Source of the DNA: Duganella radicis
Lineage (GTDB): Bacteria > Pseudomonadota > Gammaproteobacteria > Burkholderiales > Burkholderiaceae_D
DNA: 52,568 nucleotides
Reading direction: 5' to 3'
Assembly (NCBI RefSeq): GCF_009720825.1
Contig: NZ_WNKY01000044.1
Coordinates: 1-52,568, forward strand
Positions 36,521-44,443 of the stretch are shown here, in pieces. A program made the position numbers and the translations under genes. Numbering within the stretch: position 1 is the stretch's first letter; every line of letters begins with the position of its first letter. The notes below the pieces were generated by a model. That model searched no databases. It was not told the origin of the DNA and saw only the letters and a list, made by a program, of their open reading frames with translations.

Positions 36521-36532
36521 GCTCGATTCTCC

Positions 36533-37873
36533 TTAGTGAACCGGCGGCGTGGCCGGCAGCGCCTTGCGCGGGAACAGCAGGAAGCGGCGCGTCTCGTTCG
36601 GTGCGAAGTCGGCGTGGAACCGCACGCCTTGGGCAGTGGCTTGCGATGGTAGCACGCGCGATGTCAGCGCATCCATCACCGCCACCTCGCCGCCTTCCGC
36701 GTCCACCACCTTCTCCAGATGATAGGAGGCGGCGCTGTTGACCGCCGTGACCACGCGCGGCGCACTAGCCTCCTCCAATCCCATGCGGTACATTTCGCTG
36801 CCCGCCATCAGGAACGCGCCCACCGCGAATACATCGGTCGACTCAGGATCGAAGTGTTTGGGATCGGCGCCGATAGGTTGCACGTGGGTCAGCTTGCCCT
36901 CGGCCGTGACACTGGCGGCCAGCGCCTGCCACGCGCGCTTGACGGCCGGCCCATATTTATCCTTCGGCAGCAGGCCCTGGTTCACGCCCCACACCAGGCC
37001 GTAGGTGTACAAGCCAGTGCCGCTGGTGTCCTTGGACGGATAGCTGGCCGGATCGAGCAGGCTGGCGCGCCATAAGCCATCCGGCTGCTGCAAGGCCAGC
37101 AGGCGCTCCGACATCTCGCGGTACTGCTGTACAAAGCGCGGATACGCGGGATGATTGGCCGGCACATACTGCATCATGCGCGCCAGGCCGCCCAGCACCC
37201 AGCCGTTGCCGCGTCCCCAGAATACCTTCCTGCCATTGGCTTCGCGCTGCTTGAAGTAACGGCTGTCGCGGTAATACAAGTGCTCCTGCTGGTCGTACAA
37301 ATAGTCCGAGGTCTTCCACCAGCGCTCAATCGCGAATTCAAGATAGCGCGCATCGCCAGTCACGGATGTGAGGCGTGCCCACGCCGGTGGGCCCATGAAC
37401 AATGAATCGCACCACGACCAGCGCATCAACACGCCAGGCTTCAGGAAATCCAGCGTGCCATCGCGCGGCTCCGCGATGATGCCATCGAACTGCACGCGCA
37501 TCGGCGCGATCATGGCCGGGTCGCGCAGCTGCTGATACAGCTCGGCGTAAGTCTGGCCCACCGCCTGATCGTCCGCGTGATACAGGCTGGGACCAAGGCG
37601 CCAGCGGTTGCCGCGCCCCATGGCCAGCATGGCGTCGCGGTACACCGGATTGCCGGAGACGCCGGCCAGCGCCATGAAGCCGGCATCGCCCACCGCCTCG
37701 GTCCAGTCATCGGCGGGATAGCCGGTGGGATGCGCCAGCTGCCAGTTGGCGGCTTTCTCCATCACGGCCAGCACGGCGGCCGGTGCGGGTGCCGGCGCTT
37801 GCGCCGCCACGGCCGGCATCAGCAAGGAAAAACCGGCGCAGATGGCGGCCAGGATCGAAATCGTCGTTTTCAA
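36533..37873 (-). CDS. Exported GH105 unsaturated uronyl hydrolase
   Basis: A signal peptide (MKTTISILAAICAGFSLLMPAVAAQA) precedes a six-helix alpha/alpha barrel of GH105/YteR type: GYPADDWTEAVGDAGFMALA, MRWSWCDSLFMGPPAWARL with an aspartate in the catalytic position, FWGRGNGWVLGGLARM, SGTGLYTYGLVWG and a C-terminal beta segment. It removes the unsaturated uronyl residue from lyase products in the periplasm. The start chosen is TTG 37873: AAGGAG lies six bases before it, inside the codons ATGAAGGAG of an upstream ATG (37888) that has no ribosome site of its own. It leads an operon with the PL8 gene. A LacI-type site lies just upstream. Confidence 0.88.
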   Translation of the reverse strand: MKTTISILAAICAGFSLLMPAVAAQAPAPAPAAVLAVMEKAANWQLAHPTGYPADDWTEAVGDAGFMALAGVSGNPVYRDAMLAMGRGNRWRLGPSLYHADDQAVGQTYAELYQQLRDPAMIAPMRVQFDGIIAEPRDGTLDFLKPGVLMRWSWCDSLFMGPPAWARLTSVTGDARYLEFAIERWWKTSDYLYDQQEHLYYRDSRYFKQREANGRKVFWGRGNGWVLGGLARMMQYVPANHPAYPRFVQQYREMSERLLALQQPDGLWRASLLDPASYPSKDTSGTGLYTYGLVWGVNQGLLPKDKYGPAVKRAWQALAASVTAEGKLTHVQPIGADPKHFDPESTDVFAVGAFLMAGSEMYRMGLEEASAPRVVTAVNSAASYHLEKVVDAEGGEVAVMDALTSRVLPSQATAQGVRFHADFAPNETRRFLLFPRKALPATPPVH

Positions 37874-37897
37874 AACCGTCTCCTTCATGAGTTGATA

Positions 37898-37910
37898 GGT
37901 TAACGATACC
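37898..37910. promoter_or_regulatory. LacI-type operator upstream of the GH105-PL8 operon
   Basis: GGTTAACGATACC lies 25 bases before the GH105 start codon in the divergent GH105/GH88 gap. Confidence 0.62.
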
Positions 37911-37984
37911 ACACAATTTTTCAGATTGTGAAGCGTTTTTGGACGGATGGGCGGCAGGCGTGTTGCGCACAGGTCCGATTGCAT

Positions 37985-37997
37985 GGTAACGTTAACT
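37985..37997. promoter_or_regulatory. LacI-type operator upstream of the GH88 gene
   Basis: GGTAACGTTAACT lies 26 bases before the GH88 ATG. With the site at 37898 it brackets the divergent promoter region, 87 bases centre to centre. Confidence 0.6.
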
Positions 37998-38022
37998 CCC
38001 ATCGATCATAAATACGCTACCC

Positions 38023-39165
38023 ATGACTGCTCGCGCCCTGAACTTGGCCCTGCACCAGCTGGAACACACCTTGAATACGCTCGGTCCCGCCGCCTTCCCC
38101 GGCGACACCAGCATCGGCCAGCACTATCGGCCACGCCAGCTGAATGGCGCTCCGCCGGGCGCCAACGTCGGCTGGACCACCGGGTTCTGGACCGGGCAGC
38201 TATGGCTGGCGCACGCCCTCACCGGTCAGCAGCACTGGCGCGCGGCGGCGGAACGGCAAACCGACAGTTTCATGGAGCGCGTGGAGCAAGGCGTGGACCT
38301 TGAACACCATGATCTGGGATTTCTCTATATGCTGAGTTGCGGCGCCGCCCATCATCTCACCGGCCAGCCGGGCGCGCACGCGGCCACCTTGCGCGCGGCA
38401 CAGCGCCTGCTGTCACGCTTTCTGCCGGGCGCCGGCGTGATTCAGTCGTGGGGAACCATGGGCGATGCGGCGCAGCGCGGCCGCGTCATCATCGACGGCA
38501 TCATGAATCTGCCGCTGCTGCACTGGGCCGCGCGCGCCAGCGGCGACCGGGCCTGCACCGAAGTGGCGCGCAGCCACCTGCAACGCACGCGCGAGCATCT
38601 GGTGCGGCCGAACGGCAGCACGTATCACACCTATCATTTCGACGCGGAGACCGGCGCGCCGCTACGGCCCTCCACCCATCAAGGGCTGGCCGACGACTCA
38701 TGCTGGGCGCGCGGGCAAGCCTGGGGCGTGTATGGCTTCGCGCTCAATCATCGCCATGTGCCGGACATGCACCTGCTGACGGACGCCATGCGGCTGGCCG
38801 ACCACTTCCTGGCCCACCTGCCGCCGGACCGCATCGCCTTGTGGGACCTGAGCCTGGCGCACGATAGCGGCGAGCCGCGCGACAGTTCGGCCGTCGCCAT
38901 CGCCGTCTGCGGCTTGCTGGAGATCGCGGCGCAGTTGCCGCAAGGCGCGCAGCGCCAGCACTATCACGCGCAGGCGCTGGATCTGCTGGAAGCCTTAAGC
39001 CAGCAGTGCGCCGGCGAATATCCGGCCAGCGGCGGCCTGCTGCGCCATGGCGTGTATCACCGCGCCGCCAATCTGGGCGTGGATGAAGCCATGCTGTGGG
39101 GGGACTACTACTATCTGGAGGCGCTGGCCCGCGTGGCGGGCCACTGGACGCCGGCGCAGCTTTAA
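38023..39165 (+). CDS. Cytoplasmic GH88 unsaturated glucuronyl hydrolase
   Basis: The 380-residue enzyme matches GH88 UGL proteins, which hydrate and split the unsaturated glucuronyl end of disaccharides made by hyaluronate/chondroitin lyases. The two essential aspartates are visible at positions 97 (EHHDLGFLY) and 158 (IIDGIMNLPLL), corresponding to D88 and D149 of the Bacillus enzyme. GANVGWTTGFWTGQLWLA, DDSCWARGQAWGVYG and DEAMLWGDYYYLEAL also fit. No signal peptide is seen, so it acts in the cytosol, unlike the GH105 enzyme. No Shine-Dalgarno is evident; the leader may be very short. It is divergent from GH105 and overlaps the convergent LOG-type gene by 4 bases. Confidence 0.92.
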   Translation: MTARALNLALHQLEHTLNTLGPAAFPGDTSIGQHYRPRQLNGAPPGANVGWTTGFWTGQLWLAHALTGQQHWRAAAERQTDSFMERVEQGVDLEHHDLGFLYMLSCGAAHHLTGQPGAHAATLRAAQRLLSRFLPGAGVIQSWGTMGDAAQRGRVIIDGIMNLPLLHWAARASGDRACTEVARSHLQRTREHLVRPNGSTYHTYHFDAETGAPLRPSTHQGLADDSCWARGQAWGVYGFALNHRHVPDMHLLTDAMRLADHFLAHLPPDRIALWDLSLAHDSGEPRDSSAVAIAVCGLLEIAAQLPQGAQRQHYHAQALDLLEALSQQCAGEYPASGGLLRHGVYHRAANLGVDEAMLWGDYYYLEALARVAGHWTPAQL

Positions 39166-39698
39166 GCCATGCGGCGCAGCAGCGCCTCGCCGTCGCTTTC
39201 CACCATCATCAGCGCCGCGTGCTGCGGACGCACCAGTTCCTGCTCGGTGGCGTGGCGCACAAAGCTCACCAGGCCATCGTAATAACCGTCGACGTTCAAC
39301 AGGCCTATCGGCTTGGAATGGATGCCCAGTTGCGCCCAGGTCAGCATCTCGAACAATTCTTCCAGCGTACCGAGGCCGCCCGGCATGGCGATGAAACCAT
39401 CCGCCAGTTGCGCCATCATGGCTTTGCGCTCGTGCATATCCTTGACGATGAACTGGCGCGTCAGGCCGGTGTGCCCTACTTCGCGCTCGACCAGCGCGGT
39501 CGGAATCACGCCGGTGACTTCGCCGCCGAGACGCAGCACTTCATCGGCGATCACGCCCATCAAACCAACCTTGCCGCCGCCGTAGACCAGCGACAGATTG
39601 CGATCCACCAGCGCCCGCGCCAGCGCGCGTGCTTCTTCCGCAAAGCGTGGGGATGCGCCCGGATTGGCGCCGCAGTACACACAAATCGACTTAACCAC
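39162..39698 (-). CDS. LOG-family cytokinin riboside 5'-monophosphate phosphoribohydrolase-like protein
   Basis: The 178-residue Rossmann protein carries the LOG hallmark PGGLGTLEELFEMLTWAQLG (residues 105-124) and the N-terminal ICVYCGANPG. LOG enzymes split nucleoside monophosphates such as AMP or cytokinin riboside phosphate into base and ribose 5-phosphate; in plant-associated bacteria they can make cytokinins. Which role applies here is unknown. It starts at GTG 39698, overlapping the end of the TPR gene by 8 bases, so the two are translationally coupled. It is cytosolic. Confidence 0.92.
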   Translation of the reverse strand: MVKSICVYCGANPGASPRFAEEARALARALVDRNLSLVYGGGKVGLMGVIADEVLRLGGEVTGVIPTALVEREVGHTGLTRQFIVKDMHERKAMMAQLADGFIAMPGGLGTLEELFEMLTWAQLGIHSKPIGLLNVDGYYDGLVSFVRHATEQELVRPQHAALMMVESDGEALLRRMA

Positions 39699-40479
39699 CT
39701 GATTTTTCCTCTTCCAGTTCTTTTTGCGCCGCCGCCTGGTCCAGCCGCTCGGTGGCGTCGCGCACGTTACAGCAGGCGGCCTGCCGGTACAACTCGATGG
39801 CTTGCGCCACCTTGGCCTTCTTGTCCAGCATCTGCAAGGCGCGCGCGTACTGGATGCGGACGATGGCCGAATCGGGATTCAGCCTGAGCGCCTCCTCGAA
39901 CTGGCGGTAGGCTTCTTCCTTCTTTACGCCGTAGGTCAGGCCGGCCAGCACCGCGCCCACCTTGTCCAGAATCTCGGCGTGATACACCCCCATGGCCGTA
40001 TGCGCGTCAGCGCGCTGCGGCGCCAGCTTGATCGCCATATCGAGACTGCGTTTCACCTTGGCGCCCAAGCCTTGCGCCAGCGCCTTCACCACCGAAATCC
40101 CTTGCGAATACTGGCCCAGCGCATAAGCATGCCAGTAGTAGCCGGCCGGATTATCCGGCTGCTCCAGTTGCTGCCGCTCGCAGCGCTCGGCCACGCATTC
40201 AAACGTGGCCAGGCGCTTCTTGTCATTCGGCTCCAGATAATTGGTGTGCATGCAGATGGCCTTGTGCGCCACCGCGTAACCGTTCACGCCCACGTCCAGC
40301 CCCAGTCGCGCGGCCCGCTCAAATTCGCCGGCATGGAAGGCGATCCAGGCCTGCACCAGCGCAGGATGGGTGGGGAAAGCCTCACGGTCGCCCGCATGCA
40401 GTTGCGGCCATGCCGCTTGCAGGCTCTCCGGCGTGTAGCGATAAGCTGGATCGGGATACGGGAAAGGGGTCCACGCCAT
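39691..40479 (-). CDS. Tetratricopeptide-repeat-type protein of unknown function
   Basis: The 262-residue protein is largely helical, with TPR-like repeats: HPALVQAWIAFHAGEFERAA, KAICMHTNYL, AYALGQYSQGISVVKAL, ADAHTAMGVYHAEILDKVG and EAYRQFEEALRLNPDSAIVRI. The N-terminus MAWTPFPYPDPAYRYTPESL is distinctive. No signal peptide or enzyme motif was found. TPR proteins usually mediate protein contacts. Its end overlaps the LOG-type gene by 8 bases, suggesting a shared role or at least shared regulation. It follows the TetR-type gene by 13 bases on the same strand. Function not recognised. Confidence 0.78.
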   Translation of the reverse strand: MAWTPFPYPDPAYRYTPESLQAAWPQLHAGDREAFPTHPALVQAWIAFHAGEFERAARLGLDVGVNGYAVAHKAICMHTNYLEPNDKKRLATFECVAERCERQQLEQPDNPAGYYWHAYALGQYSQGISVVKALAQGLGAKVKRSLDMAIKLAPQRADAHTAMGVYHAEILDKVGAVLAGLTYGVKKEEAYRQFEEALRLNPDSAIVRIQYARALQMLDKKAKVAQAIELYRQAACCNVRDATERLDQAAAQKELEEEKSGG

Positions 40480-40492
40480 GAGGCCTCCGGTT

Positions 40493-41158
40493 CTACTTCA
40501 ACTTCTTCAGGTATTCTTCGGACAGTTTCTGGAACAGCAGGCTGGTTTCATTGCGCAGATAAGGACCGATCTGCGACAGCACCTGATAACAGCCGCGCGC
40601 CAGCGCATCGGCCATCGACTGCTGCTCGCTGTACTTGCGCGGATTGCGCACGTATTCGTAGGACAGCCAATAGGTCGCCACCACCACCATGTTGGTGGCC
40701 ATGGCGTCGATGGCGGTGTCGGAGGCTTCCAGCGACTTCTCGCTGCGCAGGTCTTCGCACAGCTGCTTGGCGACCTTGATCTTGTGCGCGAGGATCTGCT
40801 TGAAGTGCAGTTCCAGCTTGCGGTTGCGCGACAGCAGATCGTTCAGATCGCGGTAGAAGAAGCGATAGCGCCAGATCAGTTCAAACATCAGGTGCAGGTA
40901 CAGCCACACGTCCTCGATGTTGGAGCGGCGGCCGTTCGGCACGGTCAGGATGCGCTCGATCTCGGCCTCGAACTGGACGAAGATCGAGTTGACGATATCG
41001 TCCTTGTTACGGAAATGGTAGTACAGATTCCCCGGCGAGATATTCATCTCTTCGGCGATCACCGTGGTGGTGATATTGGGCTCGCCGAACTCATTAAACA
41101 AGCGCAAAGACAGCTCTAATATGCGTTCGCGGGTACGGCGGGGGGCTTTTTGTAGCAT
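40493..41158 (-). CDS. PhaD-like TetR family regulator
   Basis: The 221-residue protein has a TetR helix-turn-helix (residues 8-55: RTRERILELSLRLFNEFGEP, TTTVIAEEMNISPGNLYYHF) and a C-terminal domain with VWLYLHLMFELIWRYRFFYRDL, which closely recalls PhaD, the activator/repressor of PHA granule-protein genes in Pseudomonas. The PhaD ligand is thought to be a CoA intermediate. The start ATG 41158 has GAGG about ten bases upstream; a longer frame from 41221 lacks homology. A PhaF/PhaI-type phasin gene lies just upstream on the same strand, supporting a role in PHA control. Confidence 0.87.
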   Translation of the reverse strand: MLQKAPRRTRERILELSLRLFNEFGEPNITTTVIAEEMNISPGNLYYHFRNKDDIVNSIFVQFEAEIERILTVPNGRRSNIEDVWLYLHLMFELIWRYRFFYRDLNDLLSRNRKLELHFKQILAHKIKVAKQLCEDLRSEKSLEASDTAIDAMATNMVVVATYWLSYEYVRNPRKYSEQQSMADALARGCYQVLSQIGPYLRNETSLLFQKLSEEYLKKLK

Positions 41159-41260
41159 AGCAAGGAGACCTCTGTTTATTCTCGTGCAAGCATAACACCG
41201 ATGCTCATCACAGAGGAACACCCACGCATGCTTTTACGCGCACTTAGCGCGGAGATGCCG

Positions 41261-41614
41261 TTATTTAGCCTTTTTCGCGGCCGGCTTTTTGGCGGGGGAC
41301 TTCTTGGCGGCGGGCTGCTTCGCGGCCTCCTTGGGCGCTGCCTTTTTGGCAACCGCCTTGCCGGACAACGCGGCCACCTGCTTGGTCAGCACGTCGATGC
41401 GCTGGTTCAGGGCATCGATCTCCTGCCGGGTCGGCACGCCGATGGAGCTGAGGGCGCGCAGCACGCGCTCCTCGAACAGCTGCATGGAAAAGAACTTGCC
41501 CTCATCTTCCTGCGCCTTGGCGAAAGCGGCCAGGCCGGCCTGCCAGATCTCTTGCGACGACATGCGCACCGCATCCAGTTGCTGGTCGTCGTTCTTCTTC
41601 AACTTCTTAGCCAT
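41261..41614 (-). CDS. PhaI/PhaF-type phasin with short lysine-rich tail
   Basis: The 117-residue protein has the phasin domain of PhaI/PhaF type (residues 15-80: MSSQEIWQAGLAAFAKAQEDEG, FFSMQLFEERVLRALSSIGVPT, EIDALNQRIDVLTKQVAAL) followed by a lysine/alanine/proline tail with AKK repeats, as in the histone-like end of PhaF. It would coat PHA granules and may tether them to DNA. ATG 41614 is used; an ATG two codons upstream is also possible. It lies 102 bases upstream of the PhaD-like gene on the same strand. Confidence 0.87.
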   Translation of the reverse strand: MAKKLKKNDDQQLDAVRMSSQEIWQAGLAAFAKAQEDEGKFFSMQLFEERVLRALSSIGVPTRQEIDALNQRIDVLTKQVAALSGKAVAKKAAPKEAAKQPAAKKSPAKKPAAKKAK

Positions 41615-41678
41615 TTCCATCCCATGAGTGCTGTTTGCCGATATTTTATTCTAGCCGAGCCGTTCTAGAGAATGGTTA

Positions 41679-42440
41679 CTAATGCGGCAAGAGCACATCG
41701 GCCGGCATCTGGTGCGGCTGCATCCACTTGCGGTGCAGCCTGACGAAACTGCCGTCGCGCTTCATGTCGCGCAACGCGCTGTCCCAGGCCTGGATGATGG
41801 CGGCCGGCGTGCCACGGGAAAAAGCAAAACTCACCTCCACCTGGTCCAGCCGGAACGCCACCTCCACCTCGGTGGGCGGATAGCCGGCGCGGCGCAGCGC
41901 ATCGACATACAGCTCCTCGCCATCGAACCAAAGGTCGAAGCGATGGTTCATCAGCATCTTGGCCGCGGTTTCGGAGGTATTGGTTTCGTCCAGCACCTTG
42001 TAGCCCCGCGCGCGCGGCAGGCTGACGAAAATGCTGCCGCGGCGGGCGCCGGCGCGCAGCTGGCGCGGATCGACGTTTTGCCGCTGCCATTCGGCCGCCT
42101 GGCCCTTGAGCGCGAACGCCGTCACGCGGGTGCTAAAAATAGGGCCGACAAACTCCATGTTGCGGGCGCGCTCGGTGGTGCGCACGATGGACAGCAGCAT
42201 CACGCCGGGGCCGGCTACCGCCAGCGTGTTGGCGCGCGCCCAGGGAACGATCTCGATCGGATCGTGCTGCCCCAGCCGCTCCTGAATGGCGCGGGCCAGC
42301 TCAACGGCAAAGCCATCGGGCCGCGGGCCGTTCTGGAAACTGACCGGCTTGCTCTCCATGCCGTAGATTTTCAACGGCGCAGCGTGCACCGCGCCGGCCA
42401 GCAGCAAGCTCAAGGCGCACACGAGACGGATCAGGTTCAT
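41679..42440 (-). CDS. Orphan periplasmic substrate-binding protein (SBP family 3 type)
   Basis: A signal peptide (MNLIRLVCALSLLLAGAVHA) precedes an amino-acid-type periplasmic binding domain of about 230 residues: GFAVELARAIQERL, VPWARANTLAVAG, IVRTTERARNMEFVGPIF and FAFSRGTPAAIIQAWDSAL. Such proteins bind a small solute for ABC transport or act as sensors for membrane kinases. No permease or ATPase gene accompanies it, so it may have a free sensing or scavenging role. The ligand is unknown. Confidence 0.85.
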   Translation of the reverse strand: MNLIRLVCALSLLLAGAVHAAPLKIYGMESKPVSFQNGPRPDGFAVELARAIQERLGQHDPIEIVPWARANTLAVAGPGVMLLSIVRTTERARNMEFVGPIFSTRVTAFALKGQAAEWQRQNVDPRQLRAGARRGSIFVSLPRARGYKVLDETNTSETAAKMLMNHRFDLWFDGEELYVDALRRAGYPPTEVEVAFRLDQVEVSFAFSRGTPAAIIQAWDSALRDMKRDGSFVRLHRKWMQPHQMPADVLLPH

Positions 42441-42463
42441 GCGCCCGATATTACCTCAAGTAT

Positions 42464-44365
42464 TTACTTGGACGTAGCGTCGACTTCCTTTTTGCCGAGA
42501 TGTTTGTCGAGGAAGGCCAGCATGGTTTGGAAGTACTTTTTTTCATTGACGATATAGCGCAGGCCGTGACCTTCATTTTCAAAAGCCAGCCACTCCACGT
42601 GTTTGCCCGCTGCCTCCAGCGCCTTTTTCATCTTCTCACCATGCGCAATCGGCACACGCCGGCCGTCCTCGCCGTGCATCAGCAACACCGGCGCCATAAT
42701 GCGGCTGGCTTGCTTGAGTGGCGATACTTGATCAAATTTTTCCGGATTGGTCCGCGCGTCACCGACCCGCGTGAGCCGCAATTCGCGCGTGACCTTGTCA
42801 CCGGCGGCATCCGAACGATCGTTGAGCATGTATCCGATGTCGACCACACCGGCGAAGCTGACGCCACACTGGTACAGTTCCGGTGTCTTCACCAGCCCCC
42901 ACAAGGCGGCATAGCCGCCATAGCTGGCGCCAACAATGCAGATGCGCTTGGGGTCTGCGATGCCTTGGCGGATCAACTCCCGCACGCCGGCCGTGATATC
43001 GTCCTGCATCGCCAATCCCCACTGCCCAAAGCCAGCCTCCTCAAAGCGCTTGCCGAACCCGCTGGAGCCGCGAAACTGTGGCTGAAACACTGCATAGCCA
43101 TGCCCCGCAAGAATCTGCACCTCCGGATTCCATTGCCAATAGTCACGTACCCTCGGGCCGCCATGAATCAGTACCACCAACGGCGTGCCAAGCGCGCCGC
43201 TGGCTGGGCGCGTCAGGAAGGCCGGCACTTTGGTACCGTCATCGGCAGCATACTGCATGATTTCCATCGGCCGCATGTCAGCCCCCGCGGCGGACTTGAC
43301 ACGCGACGCCAGTCGACGTATCTGCCCCTTGGCCATATCCAGCAGATGCCAGGCACCAGGCTCGACGTCACTGTACGAGTACACCAGCACTTTGCCGCGC
43401 GGATCGCCGCTCAGGATGTTGATGCGATCGGGCAGCACCTGGTTTACCGAGTCCTGCACGCCTGCCCACACTGGATCCAACCAGACGTGCTCGGTACGCA
43501 TGCCGCGCGTACTGACGCGCTCAAACGCCGATTGGTCGAGACCGGAGACACTCAGGATATCCTGTGTGGGGTGGCCGGCCATCATCTCGCCGATCTGACG
43601 GCGCTCGGTGTCGTAACTGAAGACAGCATAGGTGTCGCGGCCTATACGCGACGAGATCGCTAGTGTATGGGGCTCGTCCGGCACAAACATCGGCACCCAG
43701 TAATCGTCCCCAATGCCGAACTGCGTAAGTTTCTGCCATTCAGCGTCGCCTGAGGGACGATACCAATTGCTGACCGTGGAGACGTCCCGCCAGAACGCCG
43801 AGTTGACCAGCGAGACAGCACGCAATTCGCCGCCGCGGTCAAACGCCCAACTGATCACTTTCCCCTTGGGGTAGCTGATCGTCTTCCGTTCACCGGTACG
43901 CGCATTGACCTTGGCGATTTCACCGTCTTCCAAATCGGTGTACACCAACAACCACGGTGAATCAGGCTTGTCCCGCTCCGCCCGGCCAATCACCTCCTCC
44001 CCCAGGTCTGCCACCTTCTTGCCGTTGAGGTTAATTGATTCGGCTTCGACGCCATAATCAACCGCAAGCAAATCATTGCCTGCCCAAGTGACTTCGCGCG
44101 GAGCCTTGATAAAGCGCCAAAATCCTTCGGTAACATGTTGGCTGGATGACAGCACCTTGCTTTCTTCCGTGGCCGTATCGTAAAGCTGCAATTCGTGAAC
44201 ATAGCCATTGAAAAACACAATGGCGACGTGCTTGCCATCCGGCGATAAGCTGACGCTTTTCGCGCCCGACGGCTGAATCGCCTGCTCAATGGTCAAGGGC
44301 GCAGCTGGCGCAACAAGAGAAATGACAGCCAACGCCATCGCGCTGGCACAACGAAGAAACCGCAT
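42464..44365 (-). CDS. S9 family prolyl oligopeptidase-like peptidase
   Basis: A signal peptide (MRFLRCASAMALAVISLVAPAAP) precedes a beta-propeller region (about residues 30-370) and an alpha/beta-hydrolase domain. The catalytic serine lies in VGASYGGYAALWG, the aspartate in MHGEDGRRVP and the histidine in NEGHGLRY, as in dipeptidyl/acylaminoacyl peptidases. An exported peptidase acting on small peptides is likely. The GTG at 44371 would add two residues; the ATG at 44365 is preferred. By eye the N-terminal half is clearly less GC-rich than neighbouring genes and uses more A/T-ending codons, hinting at later arrival. Confidence 0.9.
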   Translation of the reverse strand: MRFLRCASAMALAVISLVAPAAPLTIEQAIQPSGAKSVSLSPDGKHVAIVFFNGYVHELQLYDTATEESKVLSSSQHVTEGFWRFIKAPREVTWAGNDLLAVDYGVEAESINLNGKKVADLGEEVIGRAERDKPDSPWLLVYTDLEDGEIAKVNARTGERKTISYPKGKVISWAFDRGGELRAVSLVNSAFWRDVSTVSNWYRPSGDAEWQKLTQFGIGDDYWVPMFVPDEPHTLAISSRIGRDTYAVFSYDTERRQIGEMMAGHPTQDILSVSGLDQSAFERVSTRGMRTEHVWLDPVWAGVQDSVNQVLPDRINILSGDPRGKVLVYSYSDVEPGAWHLLDMAKGQIRRLASRVKSAAGADMRPMEIMQYAADDGTKVPAFLTRPASGALGTPLVVLIHGGPRVRDYWQWNPEVQILAGHGYAVFQPQFRGSSGFGKRFEEAGFGQWGLAMQDDITAGVRELIRQGIADPKRICIVGASYGGYAALWGLVKTPELYQCGVSFAGVVDIGYMLNDRSDAAGDKVTRELRLTRVGDARTNPEKFDQVSPLKQASRIMAPVLLMHGEDGRRVPIAHGEKMKKALEAAGKHVEWLAFENEGHGLRYIVNEKKYFQTMLAFLDKHLGKKEVDATSK

Positions 44366-44443
44366 AGCCACAAAAGAATAGTTTACTCAGGGAAATTATA
44401 AACTTTACACTCTTCTTTTGTCACCCATGCAAAATGCCGCGCC

